From contig NZ_JANADR010000001.1 of NCBI RefSeq assembly GCF_024199925.1, positions 9,427,501-9,491,500 of the forward strand: a stretch of 64,000 nucleotides of DNA. The letters run 5' to 3'. This document shows, one piece after another, positions 40,218 to 49,613 of the stretch. Every line of letters starts with the position of its first letter. The stretch's first letter is position 1. This DNA is from Bradyrhizobium sp. CCGUVB1N3 (lineage in GTDB: Bacteria > Pseudomonadota > Alphaproteobacteria > Rhizobiales > Xanthobacteraceae). A program made the position numbers and the translations under genes. The notes under the pieces were generated by a model, which made no database searches, was not told the origin of the DNA, and saw only the letters and a program-made list of their open reading frames with translations.

Positions 40218-43200
40218 TCACACCAGCAGCTCGTGATGAGAGGCGTCAGCGCGAGCGGAGGCCAGGTTCAAGGTGTCAGCGGAGTCGTGCCCCGGCGCAA
40301 GCGCTTCAATCGCTGGGACTCCGAGCAGTCCCGGGTGTGCTGTGTTTGCAACCGGATCAAGCGACGAAGGGGTAGGGGGCAGCTCCGTGAGCGCAATAGC
40401 GTTCAAGCCTTTGGAATCGGCAATCTCGTTCCTGAAGTGAAATGCGTCTTCAGCGCCGAGTGCTGTGAGAGGGTGTGAGCCCAGGAGCGCGAGTGTGGCA
40501 GCGGACAATTCAGAATGATCCGCGGCAGACTGAATGGCCGCGATGCCTTGCTCGCTTGCTGCGCTGGAGACCCGATTGGCCGCGAACGAAAAAACAAAAT
40601 GGTCGCTGTTGGTGGCGAGATGGTTGGCATTGAGCCCGCTGATCGTCTCAGGATTCGTTTCAGCCTGGCCGATGTCGTCCCCGCTCTTGGTGGCCGTCGT
40701 CGGACTGCTGGAGCTGCCCGACGCCATTTCGACTTGGCTGGGGTCGTTCGTCGAGTCTGGACTGGCTGCCGAGTGAAGTGTTTGGCTGGCGTCGCTTCCG
40801 CCCGCTGTGCCGTCTTGTTTCGATGGCCCATCGGTTGATGGCGGATCCGTTTGCGTTGCGGTGGCTTGGCTGTCGAGGTCCCGGAAGCCTGCGCCGTGGA
40901 TGGTAATCGTCACAACCTGTGGGGTGCCGTCGATCGTGGTCACCGTGAAGGTATCGGTCAGCGTATCGCACGCCTTGAGCGCCCGGACCGCGCAGTTGTC
41001 CTCGTCGAGTGCGTAGGTCCATACGCCCGCCGCCGTCATCGTGAAGGTGCCGTAGCCGTGCGTGCTCCACTTGGGCGCGCACACCGCGGTGAACGTGTTG
41101 GACGGATTGTCGACATCAGTGTCGCTGAGCATGCCGGTGGCCTTCGGTGCCTCCGGCGTCCTGCAGACGGGTTCGGTCACTGAGCCCGTCGTGGTACCTT
41201 GGATGATGGCGGGGTCGTTGGCGCCTTGGATGGTGATCGTCACCACCTGCGGCGTGCCGTCGATCGTGGTCACCGTGAAGGTGTCGGTGAGCTTGTCGCA
41301 GACATTGAGCGCCTGCACGGCACTGTTGCTGTTGTCGAGCGTGTAGGTCCAGACGCCCCCTGCCGTCATTGTGAAAGTGCCGTAGCCGCCCGCGCTGGCC
41401 TTGGGCGCGCACACCGCGGTGAACAAGTTGGATGGATTGTCGACATCAGTGTCGGTCAGTGCGCCGGTCGCGGTCGGCATACCCGGCTTGCAGCCGGCGG
41501 CCTCGATCACGCATCCGGTTGTCCTGCCGCAGATGATGGCGGGATCGTTGGCGCCATGGATGGTGATCGTCACCACCTGTGGCGTGCCATCGATCGTGGT
41601 CACGGTGAAGGTGTCGGTCAAGGTGTCGCCGACATTGAGCGCCTGCACTGCGCACTTGCTGTTGTCGAGCGTGTAGGTCCAGACGCCGGCCGCCGTCATC
41701 GTGAAGGTGCCGTAGCCGCCCGCTTCGGGCGAGCAGATCGGCACGAAAGTGTTGGGCGTATTGTCGACGTCGGTGTCGGTCAGCGTACCCGTCGCGGTCG
41801 GAATTCCCGGCTTGCAGCCGGCTGCCTCGGTCACCGAGCCGGTCGTGTCGCCCGAGACAATCGCGGCATCGTTGGCGCCGTGGATGGTGATCGTCACAAC
41901 CTGCGGCGTGCCGTCGATGGTCGTCACGGTGAACTTGTCGGTCAAGGTGTCGCCAACATTGAGCGCCTGGACCGTGCTGTTGGCGTTGTCGGCCGTGTAG
42001 GTCCAGACGCCCGCCGCCGTCACCGTAAACGTGCCGTAGCCGCCCGTGCTGGCCTTGGGCGAACTCACGACTGTGAAGGTGTTGGGCGCATTGTCGACGT
42101 CTGTATCGGTCAGTGTGCCGGTCGAGGAAGCGCCGGGCGCCCCATTGGCAATGCCGCCCGCTTCGATTGACGAACCGGCCGCGACGCCGGAAATGATGGC
42201 GGCGTCGTTGACGCCATCGATGTTGATTGTGAAGGTCTGAGCAGTCGAAAGGTTGCCGTCCGACACCGTAATGACGAAATCATCCGTCGTCGGCGCCGTC
42301 AGCGCGTTGATCGCGTCACTGTTCGGTACGAAGGTATAGGCGCCGCTGACGCTGTTCACATAAAGCGTGCCATAGGTGCTGCCTTTCGACACATCATACG
42401 TCACTCCACCCAGGACCGTATTGCCGGCGGTCCCGCCGCTGATACCGAAAACCAGTGGCGCGTCACTGGTGCTGCTGGCGCTGAACGTGCCGCTGGTCGC
42501 AGTGAAGGTGTCAAACAGCACCGTATCGAGTTCGACCGGTCCCGACTGAATATTGAGCGTCGGCGGCGAATGAAAGATCTCGGGAACGACGATGGTGCTA
42601 GGCAGTATGATCGGAAGCGAATGTAGCTGCGCGGGAGCATCGGACTCTATGAAATTGATCGGCTCCAGCGGCAGCGTCTCCGGGAAGGGAGTCGTACCGG
42701 AGCCCTTCGGCCCGATCTCCTTCGAGAGATTGGCCCACACGTCATGCTCCGCCGCCTGGAGCTCCTCCATGCGGGCCATACTATTGACGAGCTGGTTGAC
42801 GCTGACCGATGACCCAATCTTGTTGAGCAGGACCGTCTCGCCAGGATCCTCCACGATGATGTGTCGTGGGATCGCCTCCTTTGTCACGAGCTCGAACGCG
42901 CCGTGCTCGACGTCCTTGTACGTGATGCTGTCGTTGTCCAGGAACGTGATGTTCGCGTCTGCGGCCTCGGCACCCTTCAACATCGAGAACATCAATGCTC
43001 CGAGCGTCAGCATTCCGAACCCGCCCGTATGGATCCGGCCGCGAATGCTCCCAACAGGTGTGTCGAGCGTCAGGGCGCCGCTCTTTGCCGACCGGCCGGC
43101 AACGAAAGCAAAGGTGCCTTTGGATATCGTGAACAGGGCCGAACACGCGATGCCGTCGGGATCGCAGACGAATTCGCGCAGCTCCATGCGGGCATCGCTG

Positions 43201-43430
43201 GAGAGGTTGAAGAAGGTGTCGTCAATGAAGCGAATGCCGATCTGACCGTCGGCGGAAGTCTCGATCACGTCACCGAGGCAGAGTGGATCACCAACCATGA
43301 CTTCGGTGGCGATACCGCTCGCGCGCCTGAGGATGCCGCAACCGATCGCCGTGTGGACGGTCCCGATTATCTTCGGAGGCGGGACCACGGAGGTCACGTC
43401 TCCGGCCTCAACGCCGGACGCAACTAACAT
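40218..43430 (-). CDS. Giant FecR-domain / VCBS-repeat surface protein
   Basis: 1070 residues. Residues about 20-140 are a FecR-like domain (VMVGDPLCLGDVIETSADGQIGIRFIDDTFFNLSSDARM, KGTFAFVAGRSAKSGALTLDTPVGSIRGR). After a linker come a cadherin-like unit ending TFTINIDGVNDAAI and four VCBS repeats of about 110 residues (TLTDTDVDN ... GYGTFTMTAAGVWTYTLDN ... TDTFTVTTIDGTPQVVTITIHGA). The C-terminal 200 residues are Ser/Ala-rich. No Sec signal is visible, so type I export is likely, but no transporter gene is in this window. Adhesin or biofilm protein is the usual role. About 16 cysteines are present, which is odd for this class. Confidence 0.82.
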   Translation of the reverse strand: MLVASGVEAGDVTSVVPPPKIIGTVHTAIGCGILRRASGIATEVMVGDPLCLGDVIETSADGQIGIRFIDDTFFNLSSDARMELREFVCDPDGIACSALFTISKGTFAFVAGRSAKSGALTLDTPVGSIRGRIHTGGFGMLTLGALMFSMLKGAEAADANITFLDNDSITYKDVEHGAFELVTKEAIPRHIIVEDPGETVLLNKIGSSVSVNQLVNSMARMEELQAAEHDVWANLSKEIGPKGSGTTPFPETLPLEPINFIESDAPAQLHSLPIILPSTIVVPEIFHSPPTLNIQSGPVELDTVLFDTFTATSGTFSASSTSDAPLVFGISGGTAGNTVLGGVTYDVSKGSTYGTLYVNSVSGAYTFVPNSDAINALTAPTTDDFVITVSDGNLSTAQTFTINIDGVNDAAIISGVAAGSSIEAGGIANGAPGASSTGTLTDTDVDNAPNTFTVVSSPKASTGGYGTFTVTAAGVWTYTADNANSTVQALNVGDTLTDKFTVTTIDGTPQVVTITIHGANDAAIVSGDTTGSVTEAAGCKPGIPTATGTLTDTDVDNTPNTFVPICSPEAGGYGTFTMTAAGVWTYTLDNSKCAVQALNVGDTLTDTFTVTTIDGTPQVVTITIHGANDPAIICGRTTGCVIEAAGCKPGMPTATGALTDTDVDNPSNLFTAVCAPKASAGGYGTFTMTAGGVWTYTLDNSNSAVQALNVCDKLTDTFTVTTIDGTPQVVTITIQGANDPAIIQGTTTGSVTEPVCRTPEAPKATGMLSDTDVDNPSNTFTAVCAPKWSTHGYGTFTMTAAGVWTYALDEDNCAVRALKACDTLTDTFTVTTIDGTPQVVTITIHGAGFRDLDSQATATQTDPPSTDGPSKQDGTAGGSDASQTLHSAASPDSTNDPSQVEMASGSSSSPTTATKSGDDIGQAETNPETISGLNANHLATNSDHFVFSFAANRVSSAASEQGIAAIQSAADHSELSAATLALLGSHPLTALGAEDAFHFRNEIADSKGLNAIALTELPPTPSSLDPVANTAHPGLLGVPAIEALAPGHDSADTLNLASARADASHHELLV
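40895..42207. repeat. Four tandem ~328-base repeats encoding VCBS domains
   Basis: The boundary phrase encoding VTITIHGAND recurs at about 40890, 41215, 41545 and 41871, with a related boundary at about 42205. Nucleotide identity is high in the second half of each unit and lower around the cysteine codons. They are prone to recombination or to miscopying in assemblies. Confidence 0.85.
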
Positions 43431-43835
43431 AGCCTTCGACCTCGTCAGTCGAGGAACTCAGGCTCAGCGTGGCGCCGTTTTTCTTTCGCTCTGGTCTGCC
43501 TTCGCCACGAGATCAATACATCATGGCGCCGGCAGCCCGAGGCTTGCCCGCCGAAATCCTGATCGAGATGACCCAAGTCGATTCAAGAAAGAGACGCGTT
43601 CAGCGCGAGGCCGCTGTGAACTACTTTCGTCTCGCTGAATATCCGGCCCCTTCCATCGAAGCGATCTGCTTTTCCAAATGAGAGGTAGTGCAATTTCGCG
43701 GCATTCCGGATCTGCGGAACAAAAATAGGCCGGCGGGGTGGATTTAACAACAATTAAATTATACTATTTGCCGTCCTACTTGCGAAAAACCGTAGAGGAC
43801 TGGGGGCGAAGATCTTCTCGATGAAGGGGGAGGTC
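43431..43835. promoter_or_regulatory. Divergent region between two FecR genes
   Basis: 405 bases without a convincing gene. An AT-rich stretch (43740-43775, with TTTAACAACAATTAAATTATAC) is the likely promoter core for the downstream FecR gene. A weak open frame at 43469-43681 has no ribosome site and no recognisable domain. Confidence 0.35.
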
Positions 43836-44495
43836 ATGCGCGCGCATTCGATAGTCGGATTAGTGGTCGCTTTCGTTCTGACGCTCACCGGCTTTTTGCC
43901 CGATGCTGCGCGCGCGCAAGCCGATTCCGCCAAGCCAGTTCTTCAGAACTTTTCGTCGAAGCCAATTGGGAAGGTCGTAGCCGCCGCGGGCTCCGTCACA
44001 ATCGAGCACGCGAACGCGGTCGTCGTTCAGGCCAACGTGCCCCCCCAAGCCAATCAGACGAAAGTCGGCGATCCCGTCTATCTGGGGGACGTGGTGCTGA
44101 CGGGGGATGACGGTCGCGTTGGCATCAACTTTACCGATGGCAGCTCGTTCAACCTGTCGAGCAACGCGCACATGACTTTGGACGAGTACGTCTACGACCC
44201 GAACGGAAAGTCCAATTCGACTTTCTTCAGCCTCGCCAAAGGGACGTTCACCTTCGTTGCCGGCAAGGTCGCGAAAACCGGTGACATGAAGGTCGACACC
44301 CCGGTCGCCACGATGGGCATCCGAGGCACCACGCCCCATGTCGAGATCTCCGACAACGGGTCGGTAAAATTCTCTACCCTCATCGAGGAGGGCAAGAGCA
44401 AGAGCAAGGTGACAAAGAAATCCGCCGCGTCCACCGGGTCATCCGAACAGAAAGCCGACCGCAAGCTCAACTTGAACATCTGCCGACGATGCTAG
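43836..44495 (+). CDS. FecR-domain exported protein
   Basis: 219 residues from the ATG at 43836, chosen over the one at 43821 because GGGGGAGG lies at proper spacing. Signal peptide to about residue 30 (SIVGLVVAFVLTLTGFLPDAARA). The FecR domain runs from about 45: GKVVAAAGSVTIEHANAVVV, VGDPVYLGDVVLTGDDGRVGINFTDGSSFNLSSNAHMTLDEYVYDP, GDMKVDTPVATMGIRG. It is the intact, cysteine-poor version of the domain in the divergent giant protein. Such stand-alone FecR proteins are periplasmic or surface structural modules. A TPR gene follows 53 bases later. Confidence 0.82.
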   Translation: MRAHSIVGLVVAFVLTLTGFLPDAARAQADSAKPVLQNFSSKPIGKVVAAAGSVTIEHANAVVVQANVPPQANQTKVGDPVYLGDVVLTGDDGRVGINFTDGSSFNLSSNAHMTLDEYVYDPNGKSNSTFFSLAKGTFTFVAGKVAKTGDMKVDTPVATMGIRGTTPHVEISDNGSVKFSTLIEEGKSKSKVTKKSAASTGSSEQKADRKLNLNICRRC

Positions 44496-44548
44496 AAGCC
44501 TTTCACCAGGGATAGAAATTTCCCCAATCCGTGATCGGGATTCCTGAT

Positions 44549-45412
44549 ATGAAGCCGAGCACGACAGGAACCATCACCGGCGGCGTGGCGTCCGGTCTCG
44601 TCCTGCTATTGCTCCAGTTGCCGGCGGTGGCGCAGACTCCTAAGGAGGAAGGGAGCTATCTCAAGACGATCGAGCTGTGCAACAGCGTCGCGCGCGCATC
44701 GCTCGAAGCGCGAATTGATGGTTGCACTGCGTTCATCGACGCGCACCGAGGCGCGACGAAGGCCTTGGCCATCGCCTACAACAATCGCGGCAATGCTTAT
44801 GCTGAAACGGGACGCTATGACCGCGCCATCCACGATTTCGATCAATCGATCGAGCTCAATCCTGGCTATACCAAGGCGTTCAACAACCGCGGTGTGGCCC
44901 ACCTGATGAAAGGCGAATACGACCTCGCGATCGAGTCTCTGGATGAGGCCATCAAGCTCAATCCCAGCTACGGCGAGGCCTTCGCGAACCGTGCACAGGC
45001 CAATCTGCGAAGGAACGCGTATGATCGTGCGGCGCAGGATTACGACGAGGTCATCCGGTTGCGGCCAGATCTGGCGGGCGCGTGGAGCGGACGCTGTTGG
45101 GCCCGAACCATGTTGGGCGCTCTACCGGCCGCGCTCGAAGACTGTAACAAGGCGCTGCAATCGGGATCGGGCAATGCGGCAACCTACGATTCGCGCGCTC
45201 TGGTCTACCTGAAGATGGGCCAGCTAGCCGCGGCCATCGATGACTATAACTCAGCGCTGCGGCTCGAGCCGAAGCTGGCGAGCGCGCTTTATGGGCGCGG
45301 ACTTGCCAGACTCAAGCAGGGCGACAAGGCCTTGGGTGATGCCGATATCGCGGCGGCACAGGCAGTTCAGCCCGGGATCGGCGACGACTTCGTGCGCTAC
45401 GGCGTGCGGTAG
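44549..45412 (+). CDS. Exported tetratricopeptide-repeat protein
   Basis: 287 residues from the ATG at 44549, with signal peptide VASGLVLLLLQLPAVAQ. About six TPR units follow: AIAYNNRGNAYAETGRYDRAIHDFDQSIELNP, AFNNRGVAHLMKGEYDLAIESLDEAI, AFANRAQANLRRNAYDRAAQDYDEVI and so on to the end. A periplasmic protein-protein scaffold. Probably co-transcribed with the FecR gene upstream, suggesting the two act together. A long-loop terminator lies downstream. Confidence 0.85.
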   Translation: MKPSTTGTITGGVASGLVLLLLQLPAVAQTPKEEGSYLKTIELCNSVARASLEARIDGCTAFIDAHRGATKALAIAYNNRGNAYAETGRYDRAIHDFDQSIELNPGYTKAFNNRGVAHLMKGEYDLAIESLDEAIKLNPSYGEAFANRAQANLRRNAYDRAAQDYDEVIRLRPDLAGAWSGRCWARTMLGALPAALEDCNKALQSGSGNAATYDSRALVYLKMGQLAAAIDDYNSALRLEPKLASALYGRGLARLKQGDKALGDADIAAAQAVQPGIGDDFVRYGVR

Positions 45413-45624
45413 AGGCTGGGACCGTGCTAGCAGCATCGATTGGAGCGCTACAGGAGATCGCCACACGCCATCATTGTGCCGATTTGGAATCTCCACTGCG
45501 AATATCGAGGTATTAAAATCCGGTGTTCAGCCGGGTTCGATGGTGCTTAGATTTAATCTGCGTGACGACGTGACGGGCGCAGGCTTACGGACTCCGCCCG
45601 CCACTTTGGAGTAGGCATTCCCTT

Positions 45625-45690
45625 AAGGCCCGCCTCCAACTCTTGAAATTTTCCGTTCTTCCCAACACTCGGAGGCGGGCCTTTTATTTT
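45625..45690 (+). terminator. Long-loop terminator after the TPR gene
   Basis: AAGGCCCGCCTCC (45625-45637) and GGAGGCGGGCCTT (45671-45683) form a 13-base stem with a 33-base loop, followed by TTATTTT. The remaining bases up to 45833 show nothing recognisable. Confidence 0.75.
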
Positions 45691-45833
45691 GCAGCAGACC
45701 GTGGGTCGCGAACTGGTGGCCCGAACATACGGAAGTCATCGTCCGGTTCTGTTCAAGAGATGTTGCCGTGGGCCGCACCGTTGGCCAAGAAGTCCGTTGC
45801 CATGCCACGCTGCGCAGTCCGGTAGGATGGCAC

Positions 45834-45867
45834 CGTAGCATTACTCTCCTCGTAGCATTACTCTCCT
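45834..45867. repeat. Perfect 17-base tandem duplication before a gene start
   Basis: CGTAGCATTACTCTCCT occurs twice in a row (45834-45850, 45851-45867), ending 8 bases before the ATG at 45875. Because 17 is not a multiple of three, the duplication changes the frame upstream of the start. Confidence 0.8.
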
Positions 45868-45874
45868 CGTTGTG

Positions 45875-46522
45875 ATGTTCTGTCTCGCACACGCCGTGCT
45901 GGGGGCGCGTGAAGCAAGAGCCCAGTGTTCAGCGCGCGATGTGCTGCAAAGTCAACTCCGGCTCAAGAACACTCCCTCACCACGAGCGCCGCGCGTTCCA
46001 ATCCGCTCCGCCGCCGACGTTCAGGTGTGGAAGACGATTGCGGTAGGCACATTTGCAGATAAGTTCACCCTCACGGGCGCCCTGGAGGCGGTCGGGTGCA
46101 GCGTTGGAAATCTGGCAGGTGAAGTTCTCGCCAGTCCTGTCTTTTCCCTCAGCGTTACGAAAACGAACGCGGATCTCTTCGCGGTCTTCGTAGCCGAGCT
46201 GGGCTTTCTGACCGACACGGCGCCGCTGGGAGATATCTATGCGCGCGCTCGGCAGCTGGGTTTTGCGTTTGCGCCAGCAGAGGTCGCCCCACAACTGAGG
46301 CTGCAATATTTCGATCAGCCGGTTGGTGAATTTCTCATCATTGGAATGGAGCCGATCAGCACGAGGGAGGGCGAGCCAGTCATTCTGACAGTGGCCAATG
46401 GCGGAGCAGGACTGATTATCATCGGGCAGGATGGCAAGGCTGACGCACAAATATCCGTACGATCCCGCTTTCTGTTCGTGCGGCCGACAGGAGCCGAGAC
46501 CGCAGCATTCGTCCTGCCCTAA
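45875..46522 (+). CDS. Hypothetical exported protein
   Basis: 215 residues from the ATG at 45875 (GTG at 45872 also possible). The first 18 residues (FCLAHAVLGAREARAQ) look like the end of a signal peptide whose beginning may have been lost to the upstream 17-base duplication. The mature part has two cysteines and beta-rich segments (FADKFTLTGALEAVGCSVGNLAGEVLAS, GEFLIIGMEPISTREGEPVILTVANGGAGLIIIGQDG). No family recognised. Neighbours are unrelated. Confidence 0.6.
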   Translation: MFCLAHAVLGAREARAQCSARDVLQSQLRLKNTPSPRAPRVPIRSAADVQVWKTIAVGTFADKFTLTGALEAVGCSVGNLAGEVLASPVFSLSVTKTNADLFAVFVAELGFLTDTAPLGDIYARARQLGFAFAPAEVAPQLRLQYFDQPVGEFLIIGMEPISTREGEPVILTVANGGAGLIIIGQDGKADAQISVRSRFLFVRPTGAETAAFVLP

Positions 46523-46587
46523 GACTATCGGCTGCTGAGAGGACAACTTCCCCGAGGCGATTGGCGGACTTCACTGGGCAAGACCCC

Positions 46588-49380
46588 TCACGGACCGCCC
46601 GATTGCCGGCGGATGTCTTCGAGCAGGCTGCGCATCGCCTCGATCTCCTTGCCGAAGCCTGCCCAATCACCGGATTTCAATCGCTCCATGGCCTGACCGT
46701 AGTGAGCAAGCGCCTCTTGTGCGCGTGCCGCCGCGGCCCCATCGCCAGGCGATTCCGGGGTCCCACCCGACGCTCTCGTTGCGGGCCCGCTGTTTGCGAA
46801 GAGCGCCGACAAAGCTTCCTCAAGCGTTTCCTTCATGACGACGTGCTCGCCATAGGCGGCAATCACCCGTTTCAGCTCCGGCAAATGCCCTTGCTCGGCC
46901 CGCAAATACAGTGGCGAGACGTAGAGGATTGAATTCTCGATTGGGATCACAAGGAGGTTTCCTCTGATCACCCGCGATCCCATCTGGTTCCACAGCGAGA
47001 TCTGCTGGGAGATCTCCGTGTTCTGATGAATGCGCGCCTCGATCTGGAACGGTCCGTAGACCAGCTTCTCCTTGGGAAATTCGTACACGATCAGCTTGCC
47101 ATAGCCGGGCTCGTCGCAGCGCGCGGCGAGCCACGCGATCATGTTGTCGCGGCGGCTCGGTACCATCGGGATCATCAGAAAGAACTCGGCTTGCGATTCA
47201 CCCGGCAGCCGCATGATGATGTAGTAGGGCGCCATCGCGGTCGTGCCGTCCATTGCAGAGATGCCGTCGCCGGCCGGCTGGCGCGGGAATTGCCAGAGAT
47301 CCTCGCGGTTGTAGAAAACATCGGCAGATTCCATGTGATAGGTTTGGAAAAGCCGAGCCTGTATGAGGAAGAGGTCTTCGGGATAGCGAATATGCCTTTG
47401 CAGATCGGCAGGCATTGCCGTGAACGGCTTGAAGAGAGCCGGGAAAATTCGACGATAGGTCGCGGCGATCGCGTCCGCCTGGTCCATCAGATAGAAGTCG
47501 ACAGTGCCGTTATAGGCATCGATGATCACTTTCACCGAGTTTCTGATGTAGTTGAGATTGAGGCTGGACGCCCGCTGCGCGTAGGGAAAATATTCGCTGG
47601 TCGTGTAGGCGTCCTGAATCCAGAACATCCGGCCCTCGCTGACGACGAGGTAGGGATCGCGATCCAGCATCAGGAACGGGGCAATCGTGCCGACCCGCTC
47701 CTGAATGTTGCGCCGGATCATGATCCGGCTGCCGTCGACGATGTAATCCGAGAGAAGAAGGTTCACGTCGTTGAAATGGTGGGCGAAGATCAGTCGCCGC
47801 ACCATGCTCGACAGCGGGACGCCGCCGTCGCCGTCATAGGACGCGTAGACGTTGTCCTTTCCCTTGGGATAATCGAACTCCGGCACGGTTGCCTTGACGA
47901 TGACGTAGTCCTCTGTCTGCTGCCCGTAGTAGATGCGCGGCTCGCGAATGTCGGGACCACCCTGCGCAACCGGAGGAACATCGTGCAGGTAGAGGAGCGG
48001 AAGCCCTTCGCTGCTCTTCTGGGTGACCGGACTCAGCACCGCACCATTGCCGTGGGTGAACAGGATGTGGCGGTTGACCCAGGTCTGCGCGTTGGGCGGC
48101 AGAAGCTCGGAATTCAGCTCGCGTGCCGAGAGCATCACGCTCTGGTAGGTGCCGCCGAGCCAGTAGCGGTCGACATCGAGGTTACGCAGCTTGTAGTAGG
48201 TGCGGATCTCCTGCAATTGCGCGTAGGTGTCGGCCAATGGTTGCCAATCCCACAGCCTTATATTCTCGATCGTGGCCTTGTTGGCTTCGAGCGTGCGGAA
48301 GGTCAGGGTATGCTCGGCAGGGAACGGCTTCGGTGAGATTCGATTGAGATTGTAGGCCTCCCGGGTCAGCGCGATGTTGCGTTCGATGTAGGGACGCTCC
48401 CAGTCCAACTCGTTTGGCCTGACGTAGAAGCGCTGAAAAGCTGCGGGGATGATGCCCGACAGCAGGAAAGCGGCGCTGAACAGCAGCGCAATCGCGGCGG
48501 TGGGGAGGCGGTAGGTGCGGACCCACAGGTTCGCCCATGCGGTCAAGGCGGCGACGATCGACAGCGCGATCAGGATCCACAGGACCGGCAATTCGACGTT
48601 GACGTCGGTATAGCCTGCGCCGACCACCACGCCGTTGTCGCCGAACAGCAGATGGTAACGGTCGAGTCCGTAGGACCACGCCTTCACGCCGAAGAAAAGG
48701 CCAAGCAGCGCCGAACCGTGGGAGATCGCCGCCGGCGACATTCGCTGGGCCCGGTCCTCGATGTCGCCATGCACCCAATAGACAAATCCAGCGAACAGTG
48801 CGCTCATGACGAGCGTCAGCATTGCCCAGTTCTTGACAGCGACAAACGCGGGCAGGGAGAACAGGTAGAAACCGATATCCTTGCCGTACAGGGGATCGTT
48901 GCTGCCGTAGGGCACCTGATAGATGAACCGGAGCAGTGTGGCCCAGTTGCCGACCTCGCCCCAGGCGACAAGCAAGGCGAAGAGGCAGCTGCTGGCGGCG
49001 ATCACGCCGCGCCACGGCAGCCGCTCGCGCAGGAATTCAAGCGGATCAGGCTGAGCCGCAGCGGCCGCAAGTGTTGGGACGAAGGCCGCGGGCAGCCGGG
49101 GTCGCCGCCCGGCAAGACCAAGCGCAATCCGCGCGTTCACCCACAAGACCGTGGCCGTCGCGGCGAAAACGACAAGGAAGCCAGCGGTTTTGGCGCCGAT
49201 CGTGATCCAGAAGATCTGCCTGTAGCCGACCGCAGCGAACCACATCCAGTCGACCAGGATGTCGCTCACGAGAGCGAGCAGGATCAGGCCAATGACGACG
49301 GCGATGGCCGCGATAATGAACCCTGCCGCAGCACTGCGCCGCGGTGCCTTCTGGCCGGGTCCGGGGATCCCGATCGTCAT
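46588..49380 (-). CDS. UPF0182 family membrane protein
   Basis: 930 residues from the ATG at 49380 (MTIGIPGPGQK). The first 330 residues hold about seven membrane helices (GFIIAAIAVVIGLILLALVSDILVDWMWFAAVG, and later WILIALSIVAALTAWANLWVR). A large extracytoplasmic domain follows with RPYIERNIALTREAYNL, IRLWDWQPLADTYAQLQEIRTYY and PILTP-like blocks typical of UPF0182. The extreme C-terminus is Ala/Gly-rich. The family is widespread but of unknown function. Monocistronic. Confidence 0.9.
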   Translation of the reverse strand: MTIGIPGPGQKAPRRSAAAGFIIAAIAVVIGLILLALVSDILVDWMWFAAVGYRQIFWITIGAKTAGFLVVFAATATVLWVNARIALGLAGRRPRLPAAFVPTLAAAAAQPDPLEFLRERLPWRGVIAASSCLFALLVAWGEVGNWATLLRFIYQVPYGSNDPLYGKDIGFYLFSLPAFVAVKNWAMLTLVMSALFAGFVYWVHGDIEDRAQRMSPAAISHGSALLGLFFGVKAWSYGLDRYHLLFGDNGVVVGAGYTDVNVELPVLWILIALSIVAALTAWANLWVRTYRLPTAAIALLFSAAFLLSGIIPAAFQRFYVRPNELDWERPYIERNIALTREAYNLNRISPKPFPAEHTLTFRTLEANKATIENIRLWDWQPLADTYAQLQEIRTYYKLRNLDVDRYWLGGTYQSVMLSARELNSELLPPNAQTWVNRHILFTHGNGAVLSPVTQKSSEGLPLLYLHDVPPVAQGGPDIREPRIYYGQQTEDYVIVKATVPEFDYPKGKDNVYASYDGDGGVPLSSMVRRLIFAHHFNDVNLLLSDYIVDGSRIMIRRNIQERVGTIAPFLMLDRDPYLVVSEGRMFWIQDAYTTSEYFPYAQRASSLNLNYIRNSVKVIIDAYNGTVDFYLMDQADAIAATYRRIFPALFKPFTAMPADLQRHIRYPEDLFLIQARLFQTYHMESADVFYNREDLWQFPRQPAGDGISAMDGTTAMAPYYIIMRLPGESQAEFFLMIPMVPSRRDNMIAWLAARCDEPGYGKLIVYEFPKEKLVYGPFQIEARIHQNTEISQQISLWNQMGSRVIRGNLLVIPIENSILYVSPLYLRAEQGHLPELKRVIAAYGEHVVMKETLEEALSALFANSGPATRASGGTPESPGDGAAAARAQEALAHYGQAMERLKSGDWAGFGKEIEAMRSLLEDIRRQSGGP

Positions 49381-49529
49381 GTCCGCACTATAGCAGAACG
49401 GCAGCCCGGGCGGCGCTCCGTGGACGTGCGACCGATGGCGCGAACTGCCCATACGCTGGAGGCCCGGACTGGCCATTTCGGAGACGGTGGTGCGGCGCAG
49501 CGAGCGCAGGTCAAATCAAACCGACAGCA

Positions 49530-49544
49530 TTAACAAGTCCTTAA
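49530..49544 (+). promoter_or_regulatory. CtrA-type box before the large TPR gene
   Basis: TTAACAAGTCCTTAA, perfect TTAA-N7-TTAA, 70 bases before the proposed ATG. Confidence 0.6.
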
Positions 49545-49613
49545 TTGGCGAAACCTTAAAGTCGAGGGCACGGGCCGGCCCCATTGCCGGCATGGATCGT
49601 CGGACCGGATGAA

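Noticed and set aside
40895..42207. Regular ~328-base repeats as a possible CRISPR-like array
   Set aside because: Units are long, entirely coding and match VCBS protein domains; no short direct repeat with unique spacers exists.
43469..43681. 70-codon open frame between the two FecR genes
   Set aside because: No ribosome site, no domain, and it lies in the likely promoter region; not enough to call a gene.
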